This document shows, piece by piece, positions 37,239 to 45,394 of a stretch of 64,000 nt of DNA. Each line of letters starts with the position of its first letter. Position 1 is the first letter of the stretch. Source of the DNA: Lentibacillus cibarius (GTDB lineage: Bacteria; Bacillota; Bacilli; Bacillales; Amphibacillaceae). The notes below the pieces were generated by a model. It saw only the letters and a program-made list of their open reading frames with translations, had not been told where the DNA came from and ran no database searches. A program made the translations under genes and the position numbers. The DNA is taken from the NCBI RefSeq assembly GCF_005887555.1, contig NZ_VCIA01000001.1, forward strand, positions 1,612,001 to 1,676,000, read 5' to 3'.

Positions 37239-37808
37239 ATGTCTTTAATTGGAAAAGAAATTCAACCATTCCAGGCATCCGCCTACAACCCAAGTAACGG
37301 AGAATTTATCGAAGTGACTGATGAAAATCTAAAAGGAAACTGGAGCATTGTTTGCTTTTACCCGGCAGACTTTTCATTCGTTTGTCCAACAGAACTGGAA
37401 GACCTTCAGAACCAATATGCTGATTTGAAAGAGCTTGGTGTTGAAGTGTATTCCGTTTCAACAGATAGTCATTTCGTCCATAAAGCATGGCACGATCACT
37501 CTGAGGCAATCAGCAAAATTGAATATACCATGATTGGCGACCCTTCCCAAACTATCTCTCGCAACTTTGATGTATTAGATGAAGAAATAGGTTTTGCGCA
37601 ACGCGGAACGTTCATCATTGACCCGGACGGTGTTGTGCAAGCTGCTGAAATCAATGCAGACGGTATCGGCCGTGATGCTAGCACGCTTGTCAGCAAAGTG
37701 AAAGCAGCACAATATGTACGTAACAATCCAGGCGAAGTTTGCCCGGCAAAATGGGAAGAAGGTTCCAAAACATTGAAACCAAGCCTTGATCTTGTAGGCA
37801 AAATTTAA
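37239..37808 (+). CDS. ahpC: Peroxiredoxin AhpC
   Basis: Typical 2-Cys peroxiredoxin that reduces hydrogen peroxide and organic peroxides. The 189-residue protein shows peroxidatic Cys49 in DFSFVCPTE and resolving Cys167 in [10 protein letters not shown]. The longer frame from 37152 is not used; ATG 37239 has AGGAGG upstream. ahpF follows after 13 bp. Control by PerR is suggested by the upstream box. Confidence 0.97.
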   Translation: MSLIGKEIQPFQASAYNPSNGEFIEVTDENLKGNWSIVCFYPADFSFVCPTELEDLQNQYADLKELGVEVYSVSTDSHFVHKAWHDHSEAISKIEYTMIGDPSQTISRNFDVLDEEIGFAQRGTFIIDPDGVVQAAEINADGIGRDASTLVSKVKAAQYVRNNPGEVCPAKWEEGSKTLKPSLDLVGKI

Positions 37809-37821
37809 GGGGAGTTCAACT

Positions 37822-39354
37822 ATGATATTAGACGCGGATCTAAAAGCTCAATTAGCTCAATACCTTGAACTAATGGAAGGCGATGTACTGCTTAAAGTTA
37901 GCGCAGGTTCCGATGAGGCTTCCCGCGACATGATGGAACTAATGGATGAACTAGCAACCATGTCATCCCATATTAAAGTGGAAACGACCGAACTTGAGCG
38001 AACACCAAGTTTTAGTGTAAACCGGATTGGCGAAGACACCGGTATAACGTTTGCCGGTGTCCCGCTTGGCCATGAATTTACATCTTTGGTACTGGCACTT
38101 TTGCATGTGAGCGGAAGAACTCCGAAAGAAGACCAGAAACTAATGGATCAAGCGAAGAATTTGGAAGGGGAACACCACTTTGTTTCCTATGTAAGCCTTA
38201 GTTGTCAAAACTGTCCGGTTGTTGTCCAGGCACTAAACGTACTTAGTGTTCTTAATCCGAACGTGACGCACACCATGATTGATGGTGCGACATTTAAAGA
38301 GGAAGCAGAAGCAAATAACATCATGGCCGTGCCTACCGTGTTCTTGAATGGCGAATCATTCGGAAGCGGCCGTATGACACTGGAAGAGATACTTGCCAAG
38401 TTAGGCAGTACCCCGGATGCGTCTGAATTCGAGAACAAGGATCCATATGATGTACTTGTTGTTGGAGGCGGACCTGCAAGTGCCAGTGCCGCTATCTATG
38501 CAGCACGTAAAGGTATTCGGACAGGTATTGTATCCGAGCGTATCGGCGGTCAGGTCAATGACACCGCAGGCATTGAAAACTTTATCAGTGTGAAGCGTAC
38601 GGAAGGTCCTAAATTTGCAGCTGATCTCGAGGAACACGTGAAAGATTACGATATCGATGTGATGAACTTGCAGCGTGCCAAGCAATTGGAAAGAAAACAG
38701 GACTTCGTTGACATAGAGCTAGAAAACGGTGCTACTCTCCAAAGCAAGTCCGTTATTCTTGCAACAGGTGCTCGCTGGCGTCAGTTGGGCGTACCTGGGG
38801 AAGAAGAATTCCGTAACAAAGGTGTCGCGTACTGTCCGCACTGTGACGGTCCGATGTTTGAAGGTAAGCACGTAGCCGTTATTGGTGGCGGTAACTCTGG
38901 TATAGAAGCCGCCATTGACCTCGCTGGTATTGTTAAGCATGTAACAGTTCTTGAGTTTTCACCGGAACTGAAAGCTGATTCTGTATTACAGGAGCGGCTG
39001 AACAGCTTGCCAAACACTACTGTTGTAACGAATGCAAAAACAACAGAAATCACCGGTGATGACAACGTAAACGGTATTACCTACATCGATCGTGAATCGG
39101 AAACAGAGCAGCACATTGAATTGGATGGTGTATTTGTCCAAATCGGTCTTCTGCCAAATACCGATTGGTTAGGTAACGCTGTGGAACGGAATAAATTCGG
39201 TGAGATTGTGATAGACAGAAATGGTGCAACAAATGTACCTGGTGTGTTTGCTGCAGGAGACTGTACTGATGATCGAAATAAACAGATTATCATTTCCATG
39301 GGATCCGGCGCAAATGCGGCCTTAAATGCATTTGACTATCTTATCAGAAACTAG
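37822..39354 (+). CDS. ahpF: Alkyl hydroperoxide reductase subunit F
   Basis: NADH-dependent flavoprotein that re-reduces AhpC. The 510-residue protein has the N-terminal double-thioredoxin-fold domain with Cys128-Gln-Asn-Cys131, an FAD domain (VVGGGPASASAAIYAARKG), the redox-active Cys338-Pro-His-Cys341, an NADH-binding motif (IGGGNSGIEAA) and a C-terminal FAD segment (GVFAAGDCTD). It is the second gene of the ahpCF operon; AGGGGAG-type sequence precedes ATG 37822. Confidence 0.96.
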   Translation: MILDADLKAQLAQYLELMEGDVLLKVSAGSDEASRDMMELMDELATMSSHIKVETTELERTPSFSVNRIGEDTGITFAGVPLGHEFTSLVLALLHVSGRTPKEDQKLMDQAKNLEGEHHFVSYVSLSCQNCPVVVQALNVLSVLNPNVTHTMIDGATFKEEAEANNIMAVPTVFLNGESFGSGRMTLEEILAKLGSTPDASEFENKDPYDVLVVGGGPASASAAIYAARKGIRTGIVSERIGGQVNDTAGIENFISVKRTEGPKFAADLEEHVKDYDIDVMNLQRAKQLERKQDFVDIELENGATLQSKSVILATGARWRQLGVPGEEEFRNKGVAYCPHCDGPMFEGKHVAVIGGGNSGIEAAIDLAGIVKHVTVLEFSPELKADSVLQERLNSLPNTTVVTNAKTTEITGDDNVNGITYIDRESETEQHIELDGVFVQIGLLPNTDWLGNAVERNKFGEIVIDRNGATNVPGVFAAGDCTDDRNKQIIISMGSGANAALNAFDYLIRN

Positions 39355-39382
39355 GATAACACATTAAATAGTATATTAATTA

Positions 39383-39420
39383 GGGGGTGCAATCACATAT
39401 GATGTTGCATCCCCTTTTAT
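39383..39420 (+). terminator. Terminator of ahpCF
   Basis: GGGGGTGCAA and TTGCATCCCC form a stem with a 12-nt loop, followed by TTTTATT, 29 bp after ahpF. Confidence 0.85.
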
Positions 39421-39581
39421 TAGATAATCTCGTTGTGCTAAGCAATCGGAGCCAATTAGTGGAATATGGTATTATTTGAACAGTATCATGAAAAAGAAGA
39501 TAGGGTGAAAGGCTTCATTGTTAGATAGTTTTTGCATCCATCCAGGGAAATTCCATATGTTGTTATAGGGGAGATTCTAGC

Positions 39582-39965
39582 GTGAAAAAGGGATTACTTT
39601 TTTTATTTCTAGCTTTATCGATAACATTAATTGCCTGTGGACAGGAAGAAGACATAGATACATTGGATAAACACAAAGGGACTATTGTGAGTATAGAGAA
39701 AAAGAATGAGGATAGTGATTCATTTGAAGGATGGTATTTTATGTTGGTTATATCAGATGTTAAAGACGTTAATATCTCGAAAAAAGATGATGACGAACTA
39801 AAAGAATTAGCTAAAGAAAAAGATGGTGCTTATTATAATGTACCTCCAACTATCTACAAAAGTTCAGATTTAAAAGTTGGCAATCAGGTGGTTGCTTATT
39901 TTGATAAGGAAAGTCAGGCCGAAAGTAACCCTCCTGTACGTGATGCTGAAAAGATTGATGAGTAA
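39582..39965 (+). CDS. Lipoprotein, DUF3221/YobA-like
   Basis: A 127-residue secreted lipoprotein. The signal peptide has a basic start (KK), a hydrophobic core (LLFLFLALSITL) and a lipobox LIAC with Cys19. The remaining domain (KGTIVSIEKKNE, WYFMLVISDV, LKVGNQVVAYFD) resembles DUF3221. The start codon is GTG, preceded by AGGGGAG. Base composition is visibly AT-richer than its neighbours, which may indicate later acquisition. Function unknown. Confidence 0.75.
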   Translation: MKKGLLFLFLALSITLIACGQEEDIDTLDKHKGTIVSIEKKNEDSDSFEGWYFMLVISDVKDVNISKKDDDELKELAKEKDGAYYNVPPTIYKSSDLKVGNQVVAYFDKESQAESNPPVRDAEKIDE

Positions 39966-40036
39966 AAATTATTTTTCCTCCAGAATCAAATGGAATTGAG
40001 CACAGTTACTACACAACATAGCAAGTTTATAACTCG

Positions 40037-40068
40037 AAAAAAAGCACAGACGTTTTTCTGTGCTTTTT
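40037..40068. terminator. Bidirectional terminator
   Basis: AAAAAAAGCACAG and CTGTGCTTTTTT form a 12-bp stem around ACGTTTTT. It serves the lipoprotein gene (+) and the convergent DUF488 gene (-). Confidence 0.85.
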
Positions 40069-40125
40069 TGCTTGCTGTTTATATGGTTACACAGGTGAAA
40101 AGGATGTCATTCGGCTCGCTCTTGT

Positions 40126-40485
40126 CTATTGCCTGTCCAATATTTCTTTAAGCACATTGGCCTGGTTATATGTTTCATCTTTAGCTGCGAACAACAAGGT
40201 TAGCTGCTTATGATTATCTTTTGTTAGTTCCTTCAGCTGCTGGAGGGCTTCTTGCTGTTTCCCATTCTCAAGCTCTTCTTTGTATTTCTGTTTAAATTCT
40301 TCATACTTGTCCGGATCATGGGCGAACCATTTGCGCAATTCGCTAGATGGTCCGACTTCTTTCAGCCAATAGTCAAGCTGTGCGGCATCCTTAGAGACAC
40401 CTCTAGGCCAAACCCGATCCACTAACACACGCACACCGTCCTCACGATCTACTGCTTCATAAATACGCTTCGTCTTTATAAGCAT
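40126..40485 (-). CDS. DUF488 family protein (YeaO-like)
   Basis: A 119-residue protein with the DUF488/YeaO pattern: KRIYEAVDREDGVRVLVDRVWPRG, then WLKEVGPSSELRKWFAHDPDKYEEF and a C-terminal LTLLFAAKDE segment. Function is not established; homologues occur beside stress and redox genes. I start it at ATG 40485; AGAGGG is somewhat far upstream (13 nt), and the GTG at 40497 would overlap it. It is 18 bp downstream of the TerC gene, so probably co-transcribed. Confidence 0.83.
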   Translation of the reverse strand: MLIKTKRIYEAVDREDGVRVLVDRVWPRGVSKDAAQLDYWLKEVGPSSELRKWFAHDPDKYEEFKQKYKEELENGKQQEALQQLKELTKDNHKQLTLLFAAKDETYNQANVLKEILDRQ

Positions 40486-40503
40486 ACTAGGTATCACACC
40501 CTC

Positions 40504-41289
40504 TCATGAATTGTCATGTTGTGGCGCATTTTTTTCTGTTTTCCCAGATGCAAACCAACCTGTTAACGCAATGGCAACGAGTACACCGTAGAATATAAGT
40601 TTCCAAGTTGTTGAGTGGGGGAATTCATGTGGAATCAACCCGATATCGTCGTGTGCAAGAACAATCAGTGTCAATTTTACACCAACCCAACCAACAATGG
40701 TAAACGCGGCCACTTCTAAACCAGGACGTTTATTAAGCAATTCCACGAAAATATTGGCGGCAAACCGCATAATAATCAAACCGATCATCCCACCGGCAAA
40801 GACAACGGCAAACTTCGCACCATCCAGACTGCCGATATTCGGCCAAGCCGTATCGGGAAGGGCAACCGCCAGTGCGACTGCAGCCAAAATCGAGTCAACA
40901 GCAAAAGCAAGGTCGGCAAATTCCACCTTTACAACTGTCATCCAAAAACCGCTGCCGGCCGGTTTCGGTTTCGGTCCGCCGTTTTCCCCGTTCTCCGGTT
41001 TGAATTTATCGTATAAGTTTTTCCCGGAAATACCGAGCAAATAGAGCGCACCCAAGGCCTGTACCTGCCAAACGTCAACAAGAAACGAAATAATAAACAG
41101 TGAACCGAACCGTAGCACAAACGCTCCGGCCAACCCGTAGAAAAGTGCTTTTTTCCGATCTTCGTGCGGGAGGTGTTTCACCATTATAGCGAGCACCAGT
41201 GCGTTGTCGGCAGCGAGTAACCCTTCCAAGCCGACCAGTATCACCAATACCCATAAATATTCAATCAGTAATTGTGCCTCCACAATCAT
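40504..41289 (-). CDS. TerC family membrane protein
   Basis: A 261-residue integral membrane protein with about seven or eight segments. The TerC signature is clear: LVGLEGLLAADNALVLAIMV near the start and VKVEFADLAFAVDSILAAVAL in the middle, both with acidic residues in the membrane. B. subtilis TerC proteins (YceF, YkoY) export manganese to secreted enzymes, which may apply here. ATG 41289 follows AAGGAGAG; the frame running into the repeats to 41397 is rejected. No yybP-ykoY manganese riboswitch is visible upstream; the space is filled by repeats. Confidence 0.87.
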   Translation of the reverse strand: MIVEAQLLIEYLWVLVILVGLEGLLAADNALVLAIMVKHLPHEDRKKALFYGLAGAFVLRFGSLFIISFLVDVWQVQALGALYLLGISGKNLYDKFKPENGENGGPKPKPAGSGFWMTVVKVEFADLAFAVDSILAAVALAVALPDTAWPNIGSLDGAKFAVVFAGGMIGLIIMRFAANIFVELLNKRPGLEVAAFTIVGWVGVKLTLIVLAHDDIGLIPHEFPHSTTWKLIFYGVLVAIALTGWFASGKTEKNAPQHDNS

Positions 41290-41352
41290 CTCTCCTTCTT
41301 CTTTATGATCCCACCAAATGGTTGGGACCAAAACAAAGGCGTAAGCGCCCGG

Positions 41353-41410
41353 GCAGGCTAAGAACGCGACGTCCTGTCGCAACGCCTGCACTAGCACGTC
41401 CTTTGCGTCG
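41353..41410 (+). repeat. GTCCT-loop hairpin element, copy B
   Basis: GCAGGC/GCCTGC outer stem (41353-41358, 41384-41389) around GCGAC-GTCCT-GTCGC (41366-41380). The second hairpin is damaged (GCAC-GTCCTT-TGC). Further palindromic GC-rich sequence follows to about 41500. Confidence 0.75.
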
Positions 41411-41516
41411 TAGCGACGTACGGACTGCGCCTGCGCGTCGCAGGTGGATCGGCGTTGCCGCGCATCGCGGCGGGCTTAGCCGATCTTCCCTACTAGCCGC
41501 AGGAGATAAAGGAAAC

Positions 41517-41606
41517 ATGCCCCTTTATGGGGTATGCCGACGTTGGGCGCTGGCCGGCTAAGTTCGGCACGTCCTGTGCCAACGCCGGCACTAGTACGTC
41601 CTGTAC
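41517..41606 (+). repeat. Hairpin block plus GTCCT-loop element, copy C
   Basis: CCCC-TTTAT-GGGG with the conserved TATGCCGACGTTGGGCGC (41520-41550) runs directly into a GTCCT element. Here the outer stem is GCCGGC/GCCGGC (41553-41558, 41584-41589), the inner hairpin GGCAC-GTCCT-GTGCC (41566-41580) and the second hairpin GTAC-GTCCT-GTAC (41594-41606). All three stems differ from copy A but remain fully paired. Confidence 0.8.
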
Positions 41607-41675
41607 GTCGAAGCCGGACGTGGCTAAACTTTGCCAGTAAAAATTGTATTGCTCATTTTATACTTTCACAGACCA

Positions 41676-41711
41676 TAAAAAAAGACCCTTACCATTTTGT
41701 GGTAAAGGTCT
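41676..41711 (-). terminator. Terminator of pgcA
   Basis: AGACCCTTACCA and TGGTAAAGGTCT form a nearly complete 12-bp stem. On the minus strand it is followed by a T7 run. The remaining 170 bp up to pgcA hold no gene I can see. Confidence 0.85.
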
Positions 41712-41883
41712 CGCTAACAACGTGACGTTGCCAACCAAGCCGGAGATAAGCATCTCGAAATGACGACTTTAATTGTACAGCTACTCCCCTTTTCGAAACA
41801 GGAACGAATCATATGTTTGTTTTCATTAAACCGCGTTTGTCGTTAAATGTCAAATGATACCGTTCGTGTTGAACGATGGGATG

Positions 41884-43620
41884 CTAATTACGATTGTACC
41901 TAATTAAAAAGTCATTCATCGCCGCAGTCAAATCATCCAGCCGCTTCTTGCTCTCTTTTTCACTGTCACCACGCACACCGACATAACATTTCAGTTTCGG
42001 TTCTGTTCCTGATGGGCGCAGACAGACCCAGCAGTCATCGTCCAGCAAAAATTTCACCACATTTTCCCGCGGCAGTTCAATCTGCTCTGTTTGTCCGGTG
42101 TGCGGCGTTATGCGCTTACCACTCCAATAATCTTCAACAGCTTGTACGTTCACTCCGCCAATGTCAGTAAGTGACTCGGTCCGTGCCACCTGCATAATAC
42201 TGGAGATCTTGTCCGTTCCTTCTTTACCGGTCAACTTCAGTGAAATCATATCCTCCAGATAATAACCGTACTGTTCATAAAGTGAATGCAATGCGTCATA
42301 TAGTGTTTTACCTTGTTTTTTCCAATAATAAGCCATTTCACAAGCAAACACTGCTGCCTGAACCGCGTCTTTATCACGAACAACATCACTAATCAAATAG
42401 CCGTAGCTTTCCTCATAGCCAAAAGTAAATGACTCACCGGTGGCATCAAACTGACGGATTTTTTCACCGATATATTTAAAGCCTGTTAATGTGTTAATCG
42501 TTTTGACTCCGTAATTGTCAGCAATCCTTCTACCGAGTTCGGATGTGACGATGGTCTTAATCATACGCGCATTTGCCAGCAGTTTCGGGTTAGTAGTTTT
42601 TAACCGATAATCGAGCATCAAAGCGCCAAGCTGATTGCCGGTAAGCACCGTATACTCGCCCATGTCATTTGTCACCGCAGCGCCTAGCCGGTCTGCGTCA
42701 GGGTCAGTTCCGATCAGAATGTCTGCATTCGACCGTTTAGCCAGGTCGATGGCCATCGTAAATGCCTGGTGTTCTTCCGGATTAGGCGAAGCAACTGTGG
42801 AAAACTCCGGGTCCGGTGTGGCCTGTTCCTCAACCACATCCACCTGATAGAAGTTCAGCTGCTTTAGTGCTTGCACTACTAGGTTATGGGCGGTCCCGTG
42901 CAATGGCGTAAAGACAATCTGCAAGTCTTTCTCCTGCTGTTGCTCTAAGGAATCCAGTTTCGTTATGGACTTTAGCTGCTCCAAGTAGGCGTTATCCACT
43001 TCCTGCCCACCCCATGTGAGTAAGTCGCGTGCTTCCAGTTCGGCTTGTTCTATAACTGGGACGGACAATTCGTCCTCCGTTTTTTCAATCTCCTCTGTAA
43101 TGGCAGCTGCTTCATTCGGTGTAATTTGTCCGCCATCTTCATTGTAAACTTTAAAACCATTGTATTCCGGCGGGTTATGACTTGCCGTGATCATGACCCC
43201 CGCGGCAGCACCAAGGTAGCGGACAGCAAACGAAAGCAGTGGTGTCGGGTGTAGCGTATTAAACACATATGCTTTTATTCCATGCGCACCAAGTACTTTT
43301 GCCGTCTCAAGCGCAAATGCTTTTGACATATATCTGGAATCATATGATACTGCTACGCCACGGTCATACACATTGACACAATGCTTTTTCAAATAATGAC
43401 ACAACCCATTTACCGCTTTCCGAACGGTATACCTATTCAAGCGATTTGTTCCCGGTCCAAGCACACCGCGCATTCCCCCGGTTCCAAACGCTAAATCGCG
43501 GTAAAATGCATCCTCCAGCACCTCAGGCTGATTACTTATTGCTTCTAATTCTTGTTTGAGATGTGAATCCAATCCTTCACAATTCATCCATTTTTCGTAA
43601 ACCGTCTCCCACTGACGCAT
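41884..43620 (-). CDS. pgcA: Alpha-phosphoglucomutase (PgcA/YhxB type)
   Basis: Interconverts glucose 1- and 6-phosphate, supplying UDP-glucose for glycolipids and wall teichoic acid. The 578-residue protein has the four phosphohexomutase domains: phosphoserine Ser147 in TASHNP, metal loop GTDPDADR (about 305), sugar loop GYEESYGYL (about 405) and phosphate loop RPSGTEPK near the C-terminus. Length and start agree with B. subtilis PgcA. Single gene with a terminator. Confidence 0.93.
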   Translation of the reverse strand: MRQWETVYEKWMNCEGLDSHLKQELEAISNQPEVLEDAFYRDLAFGTGGMRGVLGPGTNRLNRYTVRKAVNGLCHYLKKHCVNVYDRGVAVSYDSRYMSKAFALETAKVLGAHGIKAYVFNTLHPTPLLSFAVRYLGAAAGVMITASHNPPEYNGFKVYNEDGGQITPNEAAAITEEIEKTEDELSVPVIEQAELEARDLLTWGGQEVDNAYLEQLKSITKLDSLEQQQEKDLQIVFTPLHGTAHNLVVQALKQLNFYQVDVVEEQATPDPEFSTVASPNPEEHQAFTMAIDLAKRSNADILIGTDPDADRLGAAVTNDMGEYTVLTGNQLGALMLDYRLKTTNPKLLANARMIKTIVTSELGRRIADNYGVKTINTLTGFKYIGEKIRQFDATGESFTFGYEESYGYLISDVVRDKDAVQAAVFACEMAYYWKKQGKTLYDALHSLYEQYGYYLEDMISLKLTGKEGTDKISSIMQVARTESLTDIGGVNVQAVEDYWSGKRITPHTGQTEQIELPRENVVKFLLDDDCWVCLRPSGTEPKLKCYVGVRGDSEKESKKRLDDLTAAMNDFLIRYNRN

Positions 43621-43865
43621 AAAGCACTTCCTCCACCTTTAATCGCATTCAAAACTCGGCATCGCCTCTCCTTATAGCGAGTACCGAAGTTTGTGACGTT
43701 AGCACAAATTCTATCATACTTTTGTCCCGTATTCTATGAAACATGGTTATGGTGCCGATGACGCAACGTTTATCCCCTGCCGGTTTAGACAAAACTACTA
43801 GTGATTGCTTTTTATCACATAGAAAAACCGTTACAATAGAACAAAATGCTCGCAGAAAGGACGTA

Positions 43866-44954
43866 ATGACAGTGCTGGAAAAACGCTCATTCCAAACAAT
43901 GACGATGCTCATTCTCATATTTCTATTAATTTTGCTCATTTCTAAAACGAGTTTTATATTTAATCCTCTATTTACGTACATGGGCGCGGTGGCTTTGCCC
44001 ATCATCGGTGCCGGGATTCTATTTTACCTGACACGGCCGCTAGTTGACCTGCTGGAGAAATATAAAATAAACCGAATCGTTTCCATCCTTATCGTGTTTC
44101 TCCTGCTTATTCTGGTACTGTTTCTGATTGTCACGTATGTTGCACCAGTACTCCAGCGGCAATTTACGAACCTTGTCCATAATATACCGCGCATGGTGGC
44201 TGGCATACAAGATCTCATCTCGTATTGGCAGGATAATCAGAACCTTATCCCGGAACGAGTAAATGAAACGATTAATGAATTCACATCGAATCTCCAGTCC
44301 TATATTCAATCGTTCATGGGCTTTATTTTTGGATTCATCAGTGAGTTTATCGGGTTTATGTTTTCTATCGTGCTCATTCCATTTTTCCTCTTTTTTATGT
44401 TAAAGGATGGGGAAAAATTCGCGCCATTTATCACTCAATTTTTCGAAGCCAAGAAAGCTGCCAATATTCGCTCGCTATTACAAAAGATTAACGATACACT
44501 CACTTCTTATATTCAGGGACAGCTGATTGTCAGTGTCTGTATCGGTATTTTATTATATATCGGCTATTCCATTATTCATCTGGATTATGCGCTGACACTG
44601 GCTATTTTCGGTATGGTCATCAGTGTCATCCCGTTTCTCGGCCCTTACCTTGCAGTCACGCCCGCACTTATTGTCGGGTTTTTCCAAGATCCAATGATGG
44701 CCGTCTGGGTAGCCATTGTCATGATTATAGCCCAGCAGATTGAAGGTAACCTCGTGTCGCCAAATGTCATGGGACGTGCATTGCATTTGCACCCATTGAC
44801 AGTGATTACGGTAATTCTTGCGGCGGGGAGTATCGCGGGATTATTGGGAATGCTGTTTGCTGTCCCATTGTACGCCGTTGTTAAAACAATCATCAGCCAC
44901 TTTTATGGTTCCTATCAGGATTCCAAACCAAATGAAGAAGATGCATTGATATGA
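43866..44954 (+). CDS. AI-2E family transporter
   Basis: A 362-residue membrane protein with six to eight hydrophobic segments and the family's C-terminal signature (GMVISVIPFLGPYLAVTPALIVG, then QIEGNLVSPNVMGRALHLHPLTVI). Family members include sodium/proton antiporters and exporters; the AI-2 link is weak for most. The real start is ATG 43866 (AAAGGA upstream), not the longer frame from 43743. The middle part (VLQRQFTNLVHNIPRMVAGIQ) is the soluble insert. Substrate unknown. Confidence 0.87.
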   Translation: MTVLEKRSFQTMTMLILIFLLILLISKTSFIFNPLFTYMGAVALPIIGAGILFYLTRPLVDLLEKYKINRIVSILIVFLLLILVLFLIVTYVAPVLQRQFTNLVHNIPRMVAGIQDLISYWQDNQNLIPERVNETINEFTSNLQSYIQSFMGFIFGFISEFIGFMFSIVLIPFFLFFMLKDGEKFAPFITQFFEAKKAANIRSLLQKINDTLTSYIQGQLIVSVCIGILLYIGYSIIHLDYALTLAIFGMVISVIPFLGPYLAVTPALIVGFFQDPMMAVWVAIVMIIAQQIEGNLVSPNVMGRALHLHPLTVITVILAAGSIAGLLGMLFAVPLYAVVKTIISHFYGSYQDSKPNEEDALI

Positions 44955-45012
44955 CGTGTTCCCCTTGTTTTCCAGCGGGGATCTAGGCTACACTACAGAC
45001 AGGAGTGATACT

Positions 45013-45189
45013 ATGACAAAAAAGGAAATTGAAGCGGAAATGGCTGAACTGAAAGCAGATTACAGCCGTATCCAGGGAGATGTCGAGAAGGCAACATCGT
45101 TCAGTGTGGACACATCCGCCGGTGAAAATCGGTTGATCGAGATCGAAAATCGGATGAAAGAACTGAATCGTAAACTGGATGAATGCTGA
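45013..45189 (+). CDS. Small SE1832-like coiled-coil protein
   Basis: A 58-residue acidic, helical protein (MTKKEIEAEMAELKADYSRI to MKELNRKLDEC) resembling the small SE1832 family of Firmicutes by length and by the ELKADYSRIQGD pattern. AGGAG precedes ATG 45013. It lies 58 bp after the AI-2E gene and may be co-transcribed. Function unknown. Confidence 0.7.
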   Translation: MTKKEIEAEMAELKADYSRIQGDVEKATSFSVDTSAGENRLIEIENRMKELNRKLDEC

Positions 45190-45212
45190 TAACAAACGCG
45201 GCAAGCGCCCTT

Positions 45213-45250
45213 GCAGGCTAAGAATGCGACGTCCTGTCCGGGCGCCTGCC
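45213..45250 (+). repeat. GTCCT-loop hairpin element, copy D (partial)
   Basis: GCAGGC (45213-45218) and GCCTGC (45244-45249) enclose a decayed inner hairpin GCGAC-GTCCT-GTC. The second hairpin is absent. Confidence 0.6.
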
Positions 45251-45349
45251 TACCTTTTCCCGCAGTAGTCGGCCGGCCTCCACTCCAATCAACCATCAAA
45301 ATAGAGATATAACTAAGCATCATGTAAATGTAATAAGATCAAAAGTACA

Positions 45350-45394
45350 ACACCAGCGGAGGAAATACACGGAGACTCCTGCGGGAAGTAGGAG
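45350..45394 (+). repeat. Left half of a palindromic element split by the insertion sequence
   Basis: ACACCAGCGGAGGAAATACAC (45350-45370) is the left arm. The last ten bases, GAAGTAGGAG (45385-45394), are repeated at 47074-47083, on the other side of the IS, as a target duplication. Confidence 0.8.

Noticed and set aside
40486..41660. yybP-ykoY manganese riboswitch upstream of terC.
   Set aside because: None of the conserved motif was found; the space is occupied by palindromic repeats.
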